The notes: generated by a model from the sequence alone, not told the origin. Shown: positions 31,829-41,780, counted from the stretch's first letter. The stretch is DNA of 42,504 nucleotides from Saccoglossus kowalevskii (GCF_000003605.2 NW_003146773.1:114271-156774); one strand, 5' to 3'. Numbers and translations: made by a program.

Positions 31829-33939
31829 GTTTAAAGCGACAGGGTCGTCACCTGTGCACGCGCGGGAATTGTGTCCAAAGCGACGATAACAACACTCGCT
31901 AAAAACGCAAAGGCTCATGGGTGGACACTTATTTGTAAACGACATGCTTTTCCCACCCGACGCATGCACATGTGACGACTCCCCAGTTTAAATATACATT
32001 GTTCGTTTAAATGAAACCCAAGCGAGTGCTGCAGGACAAATGTGTCACTTTAATGGGCTTATGAGTAAATACTATAAATAGTTCGGTCATAAAAATAATC
32101 TGAGGTCATTTGTCTAGTGTGGAGCAAAAGTTTCTAACAAACTATTGATTAAAGGTCGATTAGGGGGAAAATAGTATGCACAGAGAAACTTTTGAAAAAA
32201 AAGATTCTATGAGTGAAATTACATAAAACAAATAAAATATATATTTATCCAACACATACTTAAACGAAAGAAGATTTTTTTTAAGCAACATCATTGTGAA
32301 TAAAAAGAGTGAAAGAAAAGAACTAATTTGCAACTCCAATGGTCAACTTCCTTTAACTTGAACTTGTACATCGGTAATCATGTCACATGGTTTGACTAAA
32401 TGTTATTTTCAGTTATGTCATTGTTTATGCATTATTGATCAGATTACATGACTGGGCTTATTTTGTGAAATAATTCATCCTATCAGAACAAACTAGACTA
32501 TGGACAACTTGGGAAAAGTGAGTTTATGAAAAGAACCCACACGTTTTAGCTATGCGAGAGGGAAACAGCGCCACCAAGTGTTGAAAATTACATAATATAC
32601 TAGTCTTTGTTTATTGGAAGCGCATAGGATGCGGGAGGGAGTTTCTGAAACAAATAACATTATCAGTTGCAAATAATACAGTTGGTCTGGTCAACAATTC
32701 TAGGGGGTTGTTCATGATCAATCTATTAGCAACAGGTATGTATGAATTCTAGACTAGTTCACAAAAGTCTAGACCACAAAGGCAAAACAGGCAGACAAAC
32801 AAAACCTAAGGCCAGAAATAAAAAAAACAAACAGTTTTGCTTCCTACCATCTTGCAGTCACTTCGAAATCTACACCTCATGCATTTTTTTGGCAATTTTG
32901 TGCACTGTTAAAGTAGTCATATATGGTAGAATGTGGAAGTGTTTTGTTTTCTGTTTTGTTGCTTTATATCAGCTTTTGACCTTTATCCTACCAGCCCCAT
33001 GTAAATTTGACTTTGACAAGAATTGACTTGACAAGAATTAATGCATGTATTGAAAAGCATTATTAACTAAATGTTGAACTTGTATCTTGTTTTCTTGCTA
33101 GGAAAGAAGGCAAAACATTTTTTTTGGGTCTAAATACTGTCAAAATCCTCATTTACTAGTTTGTAACAAAACAGAGACTACATCATCTATTGTTAATTTC
33201 TCAAATTTTTTATTGTACAATTCAGACAGACAAAAAAAAACCCAGGCAATTTAAAAAAAGATGACATAACCAATGTTTTATCATGTACTGGTTAAATTAA
33301 GAATGTAAATGTTACAGCAAAAAAAAAAAAAGAGTTAAACATAATTCAATAATGCAGTGATCAGTTGGAGAAGCTTTAAAAATGTTTTCAGTTTCCCCCC
33401 ATTGCGTAGTCAATTTATTAAATGGTTTTTAGCAACATAACATTACAATTGCTAAGAAACAGTTTCTCTGTAATTTTATACCAGATTTTGAGAACTCATT
33501 AAATAAAAATAATGTTGACTATTTACATGTATTAGAGAATCAATTATTGTAAAGTTAAGCATACACAGTATGCTTATTTAAACTGTAAACTGTTTAACTT
33601 TCGCTGCTAGTATTTTTCATGATCCTACAATTCAACAGCATAAGGTCCAAATGCAGAACTGAGATAATATTAAAATATAGCAAAAGATTTTTCATTCATT
33701 TTCTGTATCTCAATTGCACAAATTATTATTGAAAAGAAGAAAGAAAACATTAATTTTTCGGGTTTGGAAACAATTTATAGAATCCACAGCTTAATTATAA
33801 TATACCAGAAATAAATGAGTCACAATAACAAGAAATAAAAACATTTGATTTTCTTGCTATTATTGTTACAACCTAAGTTGGCAGTTACATTGAATGGTTT
33901 AACAAATTGCCTGCTGAAAGCCTCCAGATATTCAAAACA
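31829..33939. other. Non-coding stretch crossing a CpG boundary
   Basis: CpG-rich up to about 32.0 kb, then CpG-poor. A CTCF-like ACACTTGGTGGCGC lies on the minus strand at about 32566-32581. No exon recognised. Confidence 0.45.
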
Positions 33940-33987
33940 CAGTCCCTCTATCACATGGCCATTTTGAGACCAGTGATAGAGGGACTG
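33940..33987. repeat. Compact perfect hairpin sequence
   Basis: CAGTCCCTCTATCAC (33940-33954) and its exact complement (33973-33987), extended inward by TGG/CCA with one bulged A, leaving an 11-nt loop. This gives a stem of about 18 bp in 48 nt. No second copy seen. Could be a structured RNA element or a tiny palindrome; too short for a typical metazoan pre-miRNA. Confidence 0.6.
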
Positions 33988-35289
33988 AAAGTGAATGGAA
34001 TAAATCATCAGTAGGTATGGCATTAAAAAAAATGCTTTCCATATACGACTAACGTGTGATATTCTTAACAATCACAACTCATCTGCTTTATCAGTCTGTT
34101 AATGATGTGCTAGGTGCACAGCTTGAAATCAAACATACATCTGCCATACTGTGGTTTGCTGGATAGATATTTTGTGGACAATTATATTCATTATTGTATG
34201 ACCTAGCAAAAATAACACATGATATTACCAGATTGCAGCAAGGAATGATGCGGCACTGTTGGTGGTAGTCCGAAAGATTCAACGTCAGTGCAAAGCTACA
34301 TACAAGACTGTGCCTGACCCAACCCTCATACCTAACAGTCATAACCAATCAGAGCAACTGTTTTGTTTTTTCAATGTACCAAATTCTGTCCTGAGTACAT
34401 TTGCTTTGATTCAACTGGATTATGTTAGCTACAACGTTCCGATTTGGAACAAGTAAAACTGGCTGGATCTAGAATGGCTACAACTTTCGGGTAAGCATCA
34501 TCACAACCATTAAAAATAAATAGAAACTTTCAAGTGACTTGTAATCATGAACATATTATTATAGTTTAAGAGAAAAGAAGCCAGATTTGCATAATAACCC
34601 ATTATCATAGTCATAAACACTGTATAATGATATATACACAATGTACATATAACTTGCACTTGCTCCATAAGTAAAGTAATTCATGTCTATGATCAAAATA
34701 ATTTTAAAGATATATAAATGCATTTTTTTTTTTTTGGTTTATGTGCATTTCTATTACAGATACACTTAAGAGGAAATGTGACAGATGCAACAATATTTTT
34801 GATTTTAGTAATTATTTTAGGTAATGCACCGTTAGTGAAAACTGCATGAAATGTTCAATGTGTTGTTTGGGATTTTTTACAAAGAATAGCCTGAACATTA
34901 TTTCAAAGAACTTTAGACAAGGTATCAATAAGCTGCATATATGCAAGCAGATATGTTGAAAACACAATACATGCAAAGAAAACTGGGAATTGTGGTAGAT
35001 TATTCCAACTGTGAAGGAAATTTACAGCAATGAACATTTTTAGCGACTTTAGAGAAATTCAGTCACATGTGGTTATGATTGAATCATGAACATTTCTGGC
35101 GGAAAAAATTAGCCTGTTTCGTAGTCTGTCAGCAGGCAGCTCAAAATGCAGCAATTGTCTGTGATGTGTACCGTTATCTTTTAATGACATCCAGTCAATA
35201 CACTGTTACTCCAACATGAACCTGATCTTTAAAGATCCATGTCATGTGGCTCTGTGGCAAGATAATTTCTATTGTATGGTGTGCACTAT
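33988..35289. other. Non-coding, CpG-poor stretch
   Basis: Only short open frames, none recognisable. AT-rich with a T run near 34721-34736. Confidence 0.5.
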
Positions 35290-36213
35290 TGCTATGTTCA
35301 CACGGCAGCATTCTATCGGAGCCGAACTACTGCTCCTCCCACGGATTAACAGGAGATTATCTACAATGCGTTCATACGGTCGGAAGCCGAACGAGAGCCG
35401 AGATCTGCCAGAGTTAGATTCAGTTCGATCAGAGCCGAGCGGAACAGTGCCCTTGAATAATTAGTGACTGAAAACGATTTTAGTGTCGTGCTTGTGTTTT
35501 TTACTTTACATGGCATGATGCCGTTGAGCTAGGAGAAAAAGGAGCCTGACCATGGAGGTAAAAAGACAATGACTGGTATTTTAAATTTGGTACTAGTATC
35601 TCGAATAAACAGGAAACACGGCAGCTAAAATACGTTTAATACAGCCTATTCGCTCAAGTTATTGTCATGCAAAATTACCATTTTGTATCTATTAAAACTC
35701 CTAGGAAGAATCACAGATTCTCTCTATCTATCATAGACGGACTATGGAAGAATCTAAACCTACCAGGAACACGTCACCGTACCACGATCGCTTCTACGAT
35801 TTTTATCTTTAGTGTCTTTAAAAAGTTTCCGTTCAGTCGTTCTTTCAAGTTTTTGTCGCATAATTTCGTACGCCAATCTATCGCAATGATTCGTTACTAT
35901 GCACTAGGACGCGTATCTCTTATTCAAGCAGGAAATTGCGTGAAATTATGAAAGATGTTGTCTCCACCATAATTGAAATGAGAGGTTACTCGAAGAAGAC
36001 GATTGAGGGCGTGATTTCGGCTCCGATAGTTGGGCCCCGATGCGTTTACACGTTCGGAGCCATGCCGGGACTCAACCCTATCGGAGTTCAACCCCGAGGG
36101 TTTAGTGGAGCCGAACTTGGCTCGAGCCGAACGCGTTCACACGGCCATTTTTGCTTGCTCGAGCTGGCTCGAGCCTTTGGGCTCAGATAAAATGCTGCCA
36201 TGTGAACGTAGCA
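35290..36213. mobile_element. 924-bp non-autonomous DNA transposon with inverted ends and subterminal repeats
   Basis: The left end reads TGCTATGTTCACACGGCAGC. The right end, on the other strand, reads TGCTACGTTCACATGGCAGC, and similarity continues for about 35 bp. Both sides are flanked by TAT (35287-35289 and 36214-36216), a candidate 3-bp target-site duplication. Near both ends are many GAGCCGA or TCGGCTC motifs, and GTTCACACGG recurs inside the right end. The element is much richer in G+C and CpG than its neighbours. No transposase frame was recognised, so it is probably a deletion derivative or large MITE. The superfamily is open (hAT or PIF/Harbinger-like ends are possibilities). Confidence 0.75.
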
Positions 36214-36708
36214 TATGACATGGCCAGTAAACATTTGTTATCTCTTCAACTTAGCCATAAGTCTATTCATTTTATCAAAGTCAGTGACAACATCAACGCC
36301 TCCTCCCCTTCTCTATTCAACATAATCCTAGTGATTTGCAGCTTCCTCTTTAAAGTAAGTAGAATGATATGGCTATAATGATAGCACTCAAGTCATACAA
36401 TATCACTATGTACATTTATTTCATCGTATAAAACACTATTTTAATGATGGCTGGGCTGCTGAATTACACATCATATATTCAACAAATAAATCTGTGAATT
36501 GTTGTGCTTTACTAAGAAGTATCTAAAACAGTGATTTAAAGTTTTCATTTGAGATGAGGTAATATTTGATGTAAGTGTCAAGTGTCCCGATCCAAAAATT
36601 AGGTGATCGTGAATATAATTTTCCAGAAGACAGAAAGAAAATAATATATTGCAGATACCTGTTTAAAACGTTTATTAATGACTACGGTCACATTATCAGC
36701 ATGTAATA
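36214..36708. other. AT-rich spacer
   Basis: No gene seen. Minus-strand AATAAA words lie at about 36415-36420 and 36671-36676, too far from DNAJB12 to assign. Confidence 0.4.
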
Positions 36709-37085
36709 TTAGTGACCTATGTCATTATCAATCTGTAAAACTTTACCTACAATGTTGACTCATCTTCATAAGTGATTGCAGCAACCTTTATGTAAACTTC
36801 AGATCTCAGTGACCTATCAACCTGTGGTCCCATTGATCTATGTCAACCTGTGATTTCACTGACTTGAGTCTACAGGTAAACTCAGTGACCTATGTCAACC
36901 TGTGATTTCACTGACTCGAGTCTACAGGTAAACTCAGTGACCTATGTCAACCTGTGATTTCAGTGACCTATGTCAACCTATGGTCTCAGTGACCTATGTC
37001 AACCTGTGATTTTTCTGACTCGTGTCTACATGTGATCTCAGCGACTTGCACCAAAGTGTGGTCTCAGTGACACATGTCAACTGGA
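36709..37085 (+). repeat. 26-bp minisatellite with 52-bp dimers
   Basis: Units are variants of CAGTGACCTATGTCAACCTG plus TGATTT. In the middle an alternation with CACTGACTYGAGTCTACAGG plus TAAACT creates a 52-bp dimer. The outer units are more decayed, as expected of an array homogenised from the centre. Confidence 0.8.
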
Positions 37086-37483
37086 TCATGTCATCTTAAG
37101 CAACCTTTGAGGAGAGTATGATCTTAGTGAGAGACAAATGTTTTCACCACACAAGATAATGAAACTAAACGACTACATAAACTGAAAAAAAATATATGTA
37201 CATAACAGATGATTGCACATGGCAGTAATAATGAAATGTTGATGCAAATAATAACCAATACAAGATCATATATACAGAAGTACAAGATTAAAAAAAATAC
37301 ATGTACTGTATTTTGCTCATTAGATGCACATTTACAATAGAAGCCGAAAAAAATACCTTAATGGTAAGCTTGATCATTTAAAAAAAGGACATTTTGATTA
37401 CAGACACGCCTCTGTCATTTACGTGAGCACATGGGCTACTGATACAGCAATACAGTACACATTTGAAATTTATTACCTAATAC
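37086..37483. other. AT-rich spacer with candidate poly(A) signal
   Basis: No gene. On the minus strand AATAAA at about 37469-37474 is the first canonical poly(A) signal found downstream of the DNAJB12 stop (about 1.5 kb), beyond the 36-bp array. Confidence 0.35.
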
Positions 37484-38565
37484 AGCTAGCTATGTGGACC
37501 AGGCATACTGACAACACAGTCAGCCATGTGTGGACCAGGCACACTGACAACACAGTCAGCCATGTGTAGACCAGGCACACTGACAACACAGTCAGCCATG
37601 TGTAGTTCAGGCATACTGACAACATAGTCAGCCATGTGTGGACCAGGCATATTGACAACACAGTCAGCCATATGTGGACCATGCATACTGACAACACAGT
37701 CACTCATGTGTGGACCAGACATACTGACAACACAGTCAGCCATGTGTGGACCAGATATACTGACAACGCAGTCAGCCATGTGTGGACCAGACATAGTGAC
37801 AACACAGTCAGCCATATGTGGACCAGACATAGTGACAACACAGTCAGCCATGTGTGGACCAGACATAGTGACAACACAGTCAGCCATGTGTGGATCAGGC
37901 CTACTGACAACACAGTCAGCCATGTGTAGACCAGGCACACTGACAACACAGTCAGCCATGTGTAGACCAGGCACACTGACAACACAGTCAGCCATGTGTA
38001 GACCAGGCACACTGACAACACAGCCATGTGTGGACCAGACATACTGACAACAAAGTCAGCCATGTGTGGACCAGACATACTGACAACAAAGTCAGCCATG
38101 TGTGGACCAGACATACTGACAACAAAGTCAGCCATGTGTGGACCAGGCATAGTGACAATACAGTCAGCCATGTGTGGACCAGACATACTGACAACAAAGT
38201 CAGCCATGTGTGGACCAGGCATAGTGACAAGACAGACAGCCATGTGTAGTTCAGGCATACTGACAACATAGTCAGCCATATGTGGACCATGCATACTGAC
38301 AACAAAGTCAGCCATGTGTGGACCAGGCATAGTGACAACACAGTCAGCCATGTGTGAACCAGGCACACTGACAAAACAGTCAACCATGTGTGAACCAGGC
38401 ATACTGACAACACAGACAGCCATGTGTGGTCCAGACATACTGACAACAACACAGTCAGCCATGTGTGGACCAGGCACACTGACAACACAGTCAGCCATGT
38501 GTGGACCAGGCATACTGATAAAACAGTCAGCCATGTGTGGACCAGGCATACTGACAATGACAGAA
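37484..38565 (-). repeat. 36-bp minisatellite, about 30 units, open in both strands
   Basis: Units are built on CAGCCATGTGTGGACCAG followed by a variant of GCATACTGACAACACAGT. Since 36 is three times twelve, any frame without a stop in the unit stays open: minus-strand 37704-38600 (298 codons, 12-residue MPGPHMADCVVS-type repeat) and plus-strand 37634-38047 (137 codons, MCGPDILTTQSA-type). Clusters of like variants (AACAAAGT, ATAGTGAC) and a duplicated run with TAGTTCAGG and GACCATGCA (near 37602-37690 and 38247-38300) show higher-order exchange. It is about 0.45 kb beyond the DNAJB12 stop, possibly in its 3' UTR. Coding is unlikely. Confidence 0.92.
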
Positions 38566-39017
38566 CTACATGACATGGTTAGCTCTGTACAAGCAAGCAA
38601 TTAGAGGCTCTGAGCCATTCATAAATTGCAGAGATAGATAACTGGGAATGTGTCCTTAAACCCCACAAATTTCTGTCTAAACACTGCCATATTCATATCA
38701 GAGCAAGTGAAGTTTATAAAACTGTAAGCCAGGATTTAACCTTTCAACAATAGCATTTAGAATAATCTTAAATAATGAATACAATTTCTATGAATTATTT
38801 AAAAACACTGATATTGAAGATTGATTACTATGCCCTCACAAACAACAGTGCCAGTTGTAATTTGTTAATGATGGTGTGGTAAAATATCATGATTATACTG
38901 CGTAACTATGCAAGATGTAGAATAGTTTGTTGAAGGCACCATTATACACAGTGATGCATTGTATGTATATAACAGGTCAAACTATTTTAATTTGTAAATG
39001 TCTTCACTTCTATGCAG
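38566..39017 (-). other. DNAJB12 3' flank, at least partly 3' UTR
   Basis: Immediately follows the TAG at 39018-39020. A minus-strand ATTAAA lies at 38986-38991, only about 27 nt after the stop, and no AATAAA occurs before the 36-bp array. Either a very short 3' UTR is used, or transcription continues through the array. Confidence 0.4.
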
Positions 39018-39133
39018 CTAACCTTGTCCATATATCTCTCGAAGTTTTTCACAAGATGGCGTTCCCAAATTCTGAGCCTTTTCATACAATTTCCTATCGC
39101 TGAAATATTTTGCTTTGTAAAACAGATTTTCTC
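39018..39133 (-). CDS. DNAJB12: DNAJB12 last coding exon with stop
   Basis: Encodes RENLFYKAKYFSDRKLYEKA and QNLGTPSCEKLREIYGQG, then TAG at 39020-39018. Acceptor ATTTGCAG|GA. The end corresponds to the last residues of human DNAJB12, so the C-terminus is full length. Confidence 0.9.
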
Positions 39134-41376
39134 CTGCAAATAGAACACAAAATAGGATTGATAAGTGACAATAATCATCATTTAGGATTTCCATTGCTCA
39201 CCACCCACCCCCTTCCCAATTACGGTCAAATCACAAAAATAACTATGCACCCACACTTGTCACCATGTTTGAGGGCAAGAATCGAGAGTGAGTATCCAAA
39301 CATCACCCTCCCAATGACGGCCAAACTACAAAAATAACTACATGGATGCAGCAATCCCAGTAAAAACACCAACACTTGTCATCATGTTGAAGAATCAGAG
39401 GCGAGTATCCATATATCATGACCCAAAATATTTCAAAGTCAAAACATCCAAGTAAGGACCACCATCATATGACTTTAGACTTACTTAAGCTCCATAGATA
39501 ATACACATAGTCTAGGTGCCACACTACTAGAAAGACACAAGCTTGCAACTAACTCCAAATAACCCTCATTCTTGCATTTACTACTGAGCATACACTATTA
39601 TAAACGCAATGAATGATTTCACTTACTATAAGTTTGTTCTTTCCAACAATTATTTCTAAGATTTGAAACGTGCTCTTCTTCAACGATTCGGTCAACTTCA
39701 CGGATACGTCCTTGAAATTCTTTTACAAAATCTTTCTGTGGAATCAAATAAAAGTTGAAAACTATAGAATGTGTGGCACTAGTGGTGAAAGATTGAAAAC
39801 TGAACTCTTCAAATACTTCTACAGATCATAAACATAAACTGACCTTGACATAGTACTTTATTTCTAAGTTAAAAGTTTTTCTTTCTTCTGTGAATAACCT
39901 ACAAATAATTAACAGCAATAATAATACAATAAATAACTCAATGAGAATAGTCAGAATATATTGATAAAATTGAAGAAATGCTTTACTTACCCTTTAGGAT
40001 TTAAAGTATACGGAGGTGCTTGTATTAGCTGACTAGATAAGAGTGATAATACTACTAAGACAAGAATTGGTAAAAGCTGTATCATATATGCATAGGATGC
40101 CTATTAAAAAAAACAAAAAAACATTAATTACATGTAGAAAACAAGAATACTCCCTAAAGTGACCCAAGTCTTGTGATCATATATCATAGCAGATCTTGAC
40201 TGTCTCAAAGTCGCATTTCCTATGTGGCAAACCTCAAAAAATTTTCCTGATTGATCATCAGTAACATTTTTTATCTTCTGTTATCAGTGATGCACTGAAA
40301 ACTAACCTGATGCCACCATACAGAAAGGTGATCGTCATGACACAGCACTTTGGCACACTTGGCCTATGAATGGTCTGATAATGCCGGTGATGCTAGTCAT
40401 CATCATGATACAGTACCGACACTAATTCTGATCATTTAATGGCCTATTACTCATTACAGAATATGTAGGTCAGCAAAATGGATACAATGCTGATTTTCCA
40501 TACAGGACCTAGTTAGTGTGAATGTACTACTGTAAAACCATTTATCCCGGTATATTCACTGGCATTTAATTTCACTATTTTGATGATTTGAGCAATTTCA
40601 CTTGGTTTTAAGTTTACCAACTTGGCAAGAAAATAATTGTCATCTCACACGTTCACATGAATATGATTTTATGGATTTTTACAGATAATCTAGCGGATTA
40701 GTGAAAATAGCAAAATTAAAACGCAGTGAATAATTAATACTTCTACAGCATTTACATCTCTTTGTATTCATATAAGTACTAACCTCAGTAGGCTGTGATT
40801 GTCTGTGTGCTTGACGCTGTCGTCGTCGGTGTACATGTACACGATTAGATGGCATGCCACCGCCAAAGAAAATATTAAATAATTCTTCCGCAGAAATATC
40901 TCCTACAATGAGTAAAAAGACATTAGAAATTAATAAGGAATTTGATCTATAGCATTGCAATCTACTATTTCCATTTTACATTTTCAGTAGTAGCTAAAAG
41001 AATTTTAGTTGAGCATCAGCCAAATTAAAGCGCAACTCTGCAATCCTGGGGATTAAAGTGCATCATGAGAATGGCCCATCCATCTTTTGCTATGGTTAAA
41101 ATAAGTCACATTTTATTGATTCAGTATGCAACAAATGCAATTTTTGGTTTATATGTGCTTCTGAGAGCAAATACGGTACAGATATCAGTATTACTGTTAC
41201 AGTACCTTCAAAACCCCGACTGAAATCCCAATCGTCGTCATCATCTTCATGATAATGGTGGTGGTGATGATGATGATTTCGTCGCCTCCTTGTAGTAATT
41301 TCTTCTTCACTACCAAATTGATCATATCGCTTCTTTTTTTCAGTATCACTCAAAACACCAAAAGCATTCCCAATGG
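39018..41376 (-). CDS. DNAJB12: DNAJB12/DNAJB14-type ER-membrane J-protein, C-terminal 225 residues (5' exons off window)
   Basis: Coding exons: 41206-41376, 40784-40902, 39991-40100, 39844-39898, 39627-39735, 39018-39133. They join in frame to a TAG stop. The visible part starts at IGNAFGVLSDTEKKKRYDQF, the last J-domain helices; the HPD-bearing exon is beyond the right edge. Next come a His7 run, a DDDDDW acidic patch, FSRGFEGDISAEELFNIFF, GGGMPSNRVHVH, one membrane helix (IQLLPILVLVVLSLLSSQLI) and the DUF1977 tail with NLRNNCWKE, LFYKAKYF and GTPSC. Human DNAJB12 has the same order (DISPEDLFNMFFGGG, VQLMPILILIL, LRNNCWKEK, GTPSC). The family anchors Hsc70 at the ER surface for membrane-protein quality control and ERAD. 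DNAJB12 and DNAJB14 are vertebrate paralogues; a single invertebrate gene may be co-orthologous to both. Confidence 0.9.
39209..39420. repeat. Direct duplication of about 95-115 bp in a DNAJB12 intron
   Basis: Units near 39209-39303 and 39305-39420 share TCCCAAT.ACGG.CAAA, CAAAAATAACTA, ACACTTGTC and GAGTATCCA. The second has an insertion of about 27 bp. Located in the last DNAJB12 intron (39134-39626). Confidence 0.6.
39627..39735 (-). CDS. DNAJB12: DNAJB12 exon: DUF1977, LRNNCWKE motif
   Basis: Encodes KDFVKEFQGRIREVDRIVEE then EHVSNLRNNCWKEQTY. The NLRNNCWKE motif is identical to that of human DNAJB12. Acceptor TCCACAG|AAA, donor TATA|GTAAGT. Confidence 0.9.
39844..39898 (-). CDS. DNAJB12: DNAJB12 exon: DUF1977, first part
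   Basis: A short 55-nt exon encoding LFTEERKTFNLEIKYYVK, the luminal strand region just after the membrane. Acceptor TTTGTAG|G, donor AAG|GTCAGT. Confidence 0.85.
39991..40100 (-). CDS. DNAJB12: DNAJB12 exon: transmembrane segment
   Basis: Encodes ASYAYM, the hydrophobic IQLLPILVLVVLSLLSSQLI and QAPPYTLNPKG, the single ER-membrane span and start of DUF1977. Acceptor TTAATAG|GCA, donor AAAGG|GTAAGT. Confidence 0.9.
40530..40684 (+). mobile_element. MITE copy 4 (diverged)
   Basis: Starts CTGTAAAACCATTTAT after TA and ends TTTTTACAG. Only the ends and an ATTCACTGG word recall copies 1-3, so it is a distant or decayed relative. Lies in a DNAJB12 intron. Confidence 0.45.
40784..40902 (-). CDS. 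DNAJB12: DNAJB12 exon: EELFNIFFGGG segment
   Basis: Encodes GDISAEELFNIFFGGG then MPSNRVHVHRRRQRQAHRQ and SQPTE. This G/F-like module follows the J-domain in the DNAJB12/14 family. Acceptor TTGTAG|GA, donor GAG|GTTAGT. Confidence 0.9.
41206..41376 (-). CDS. DNAJB12: DNAJB12 exon: J-domain end, His/Asp-rich linker
   Basis: Encodes the last J-domain helix (SDTEKKKRYDQFG), then TTRRRRN, a run of seven His, YHE, five Asp, and WDFSRGFE. Acceptor TTTTCAG|CC, donor GAAG|GTACTG, phase 1. Human DNAJB12 has an HGHGHG stretch at the same place. Confidence 0.88.
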
Positions 41377-41610
41377 CTGAAAATGAGTATTACACAAATA
41401 TTAAAAATCTACAACCAAAGTGAGTATGAATGAACTGTGGACCAGTGTACCCTCTAACAGGACTTATTTTGTACATCTCAAATAAAAATGGAATCCCAAA
41501 AATAAAGTAGGTTCAAACACATGAACACATAAATGCTTGGAGTAAAAATAGAATCCCCAAAATCAACTTATCATCAGCTGGTTCAGTTAAAATTAAAATG
41601 TATGTCACTA

Positions 41611-41780
41611 CTGTAGAACACGTCTTTTTCGCGAATTTAGCAAGAGAACTGATTCGCTAATTCAAGATGTCGCTAATAATGACTTTATTATCAATTCAAA
41701 ATGGCCACCAAACAAAGAAATCAACAATAACAAGAGAGATTCGCTAAAATTGCATGCCGCTTTTTCAACATGTTATACAG
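41611..41780 (+). mobile_element. MITE, related CTGTAGAACA family, TA target site
   Basis: Starts CTGTAGAACACGT and ends in the complement of CTGTATAACATGT, with TA at 41609-41610 and 41781-41782. The interior repeats TTCGCTAA or TTCGCGAA words. The ends resemble those of copies 1-4, but the interior differs. Located in the DNAJB12 intron upstream of the J-domain exon. Confidence 0.6.

Noticed and set aside
35216-36378. Open frames inside and around the 924-bp transposon as a transposase
   Set aside because: Several short frames in different phases (about 60-95 codons) with no catalytic motif or domain; they reflect the G+C-rich ends.
37704-38600. 298-codon minus-strand open frame in the 36-bp array as a repeat-protein gene
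   Set aside because: It is open only because the unit is a multiple of three and lacks stops. Other frames on both strands are equally open, and there is no signal peptide, flanking unique coding sequence or splice context.
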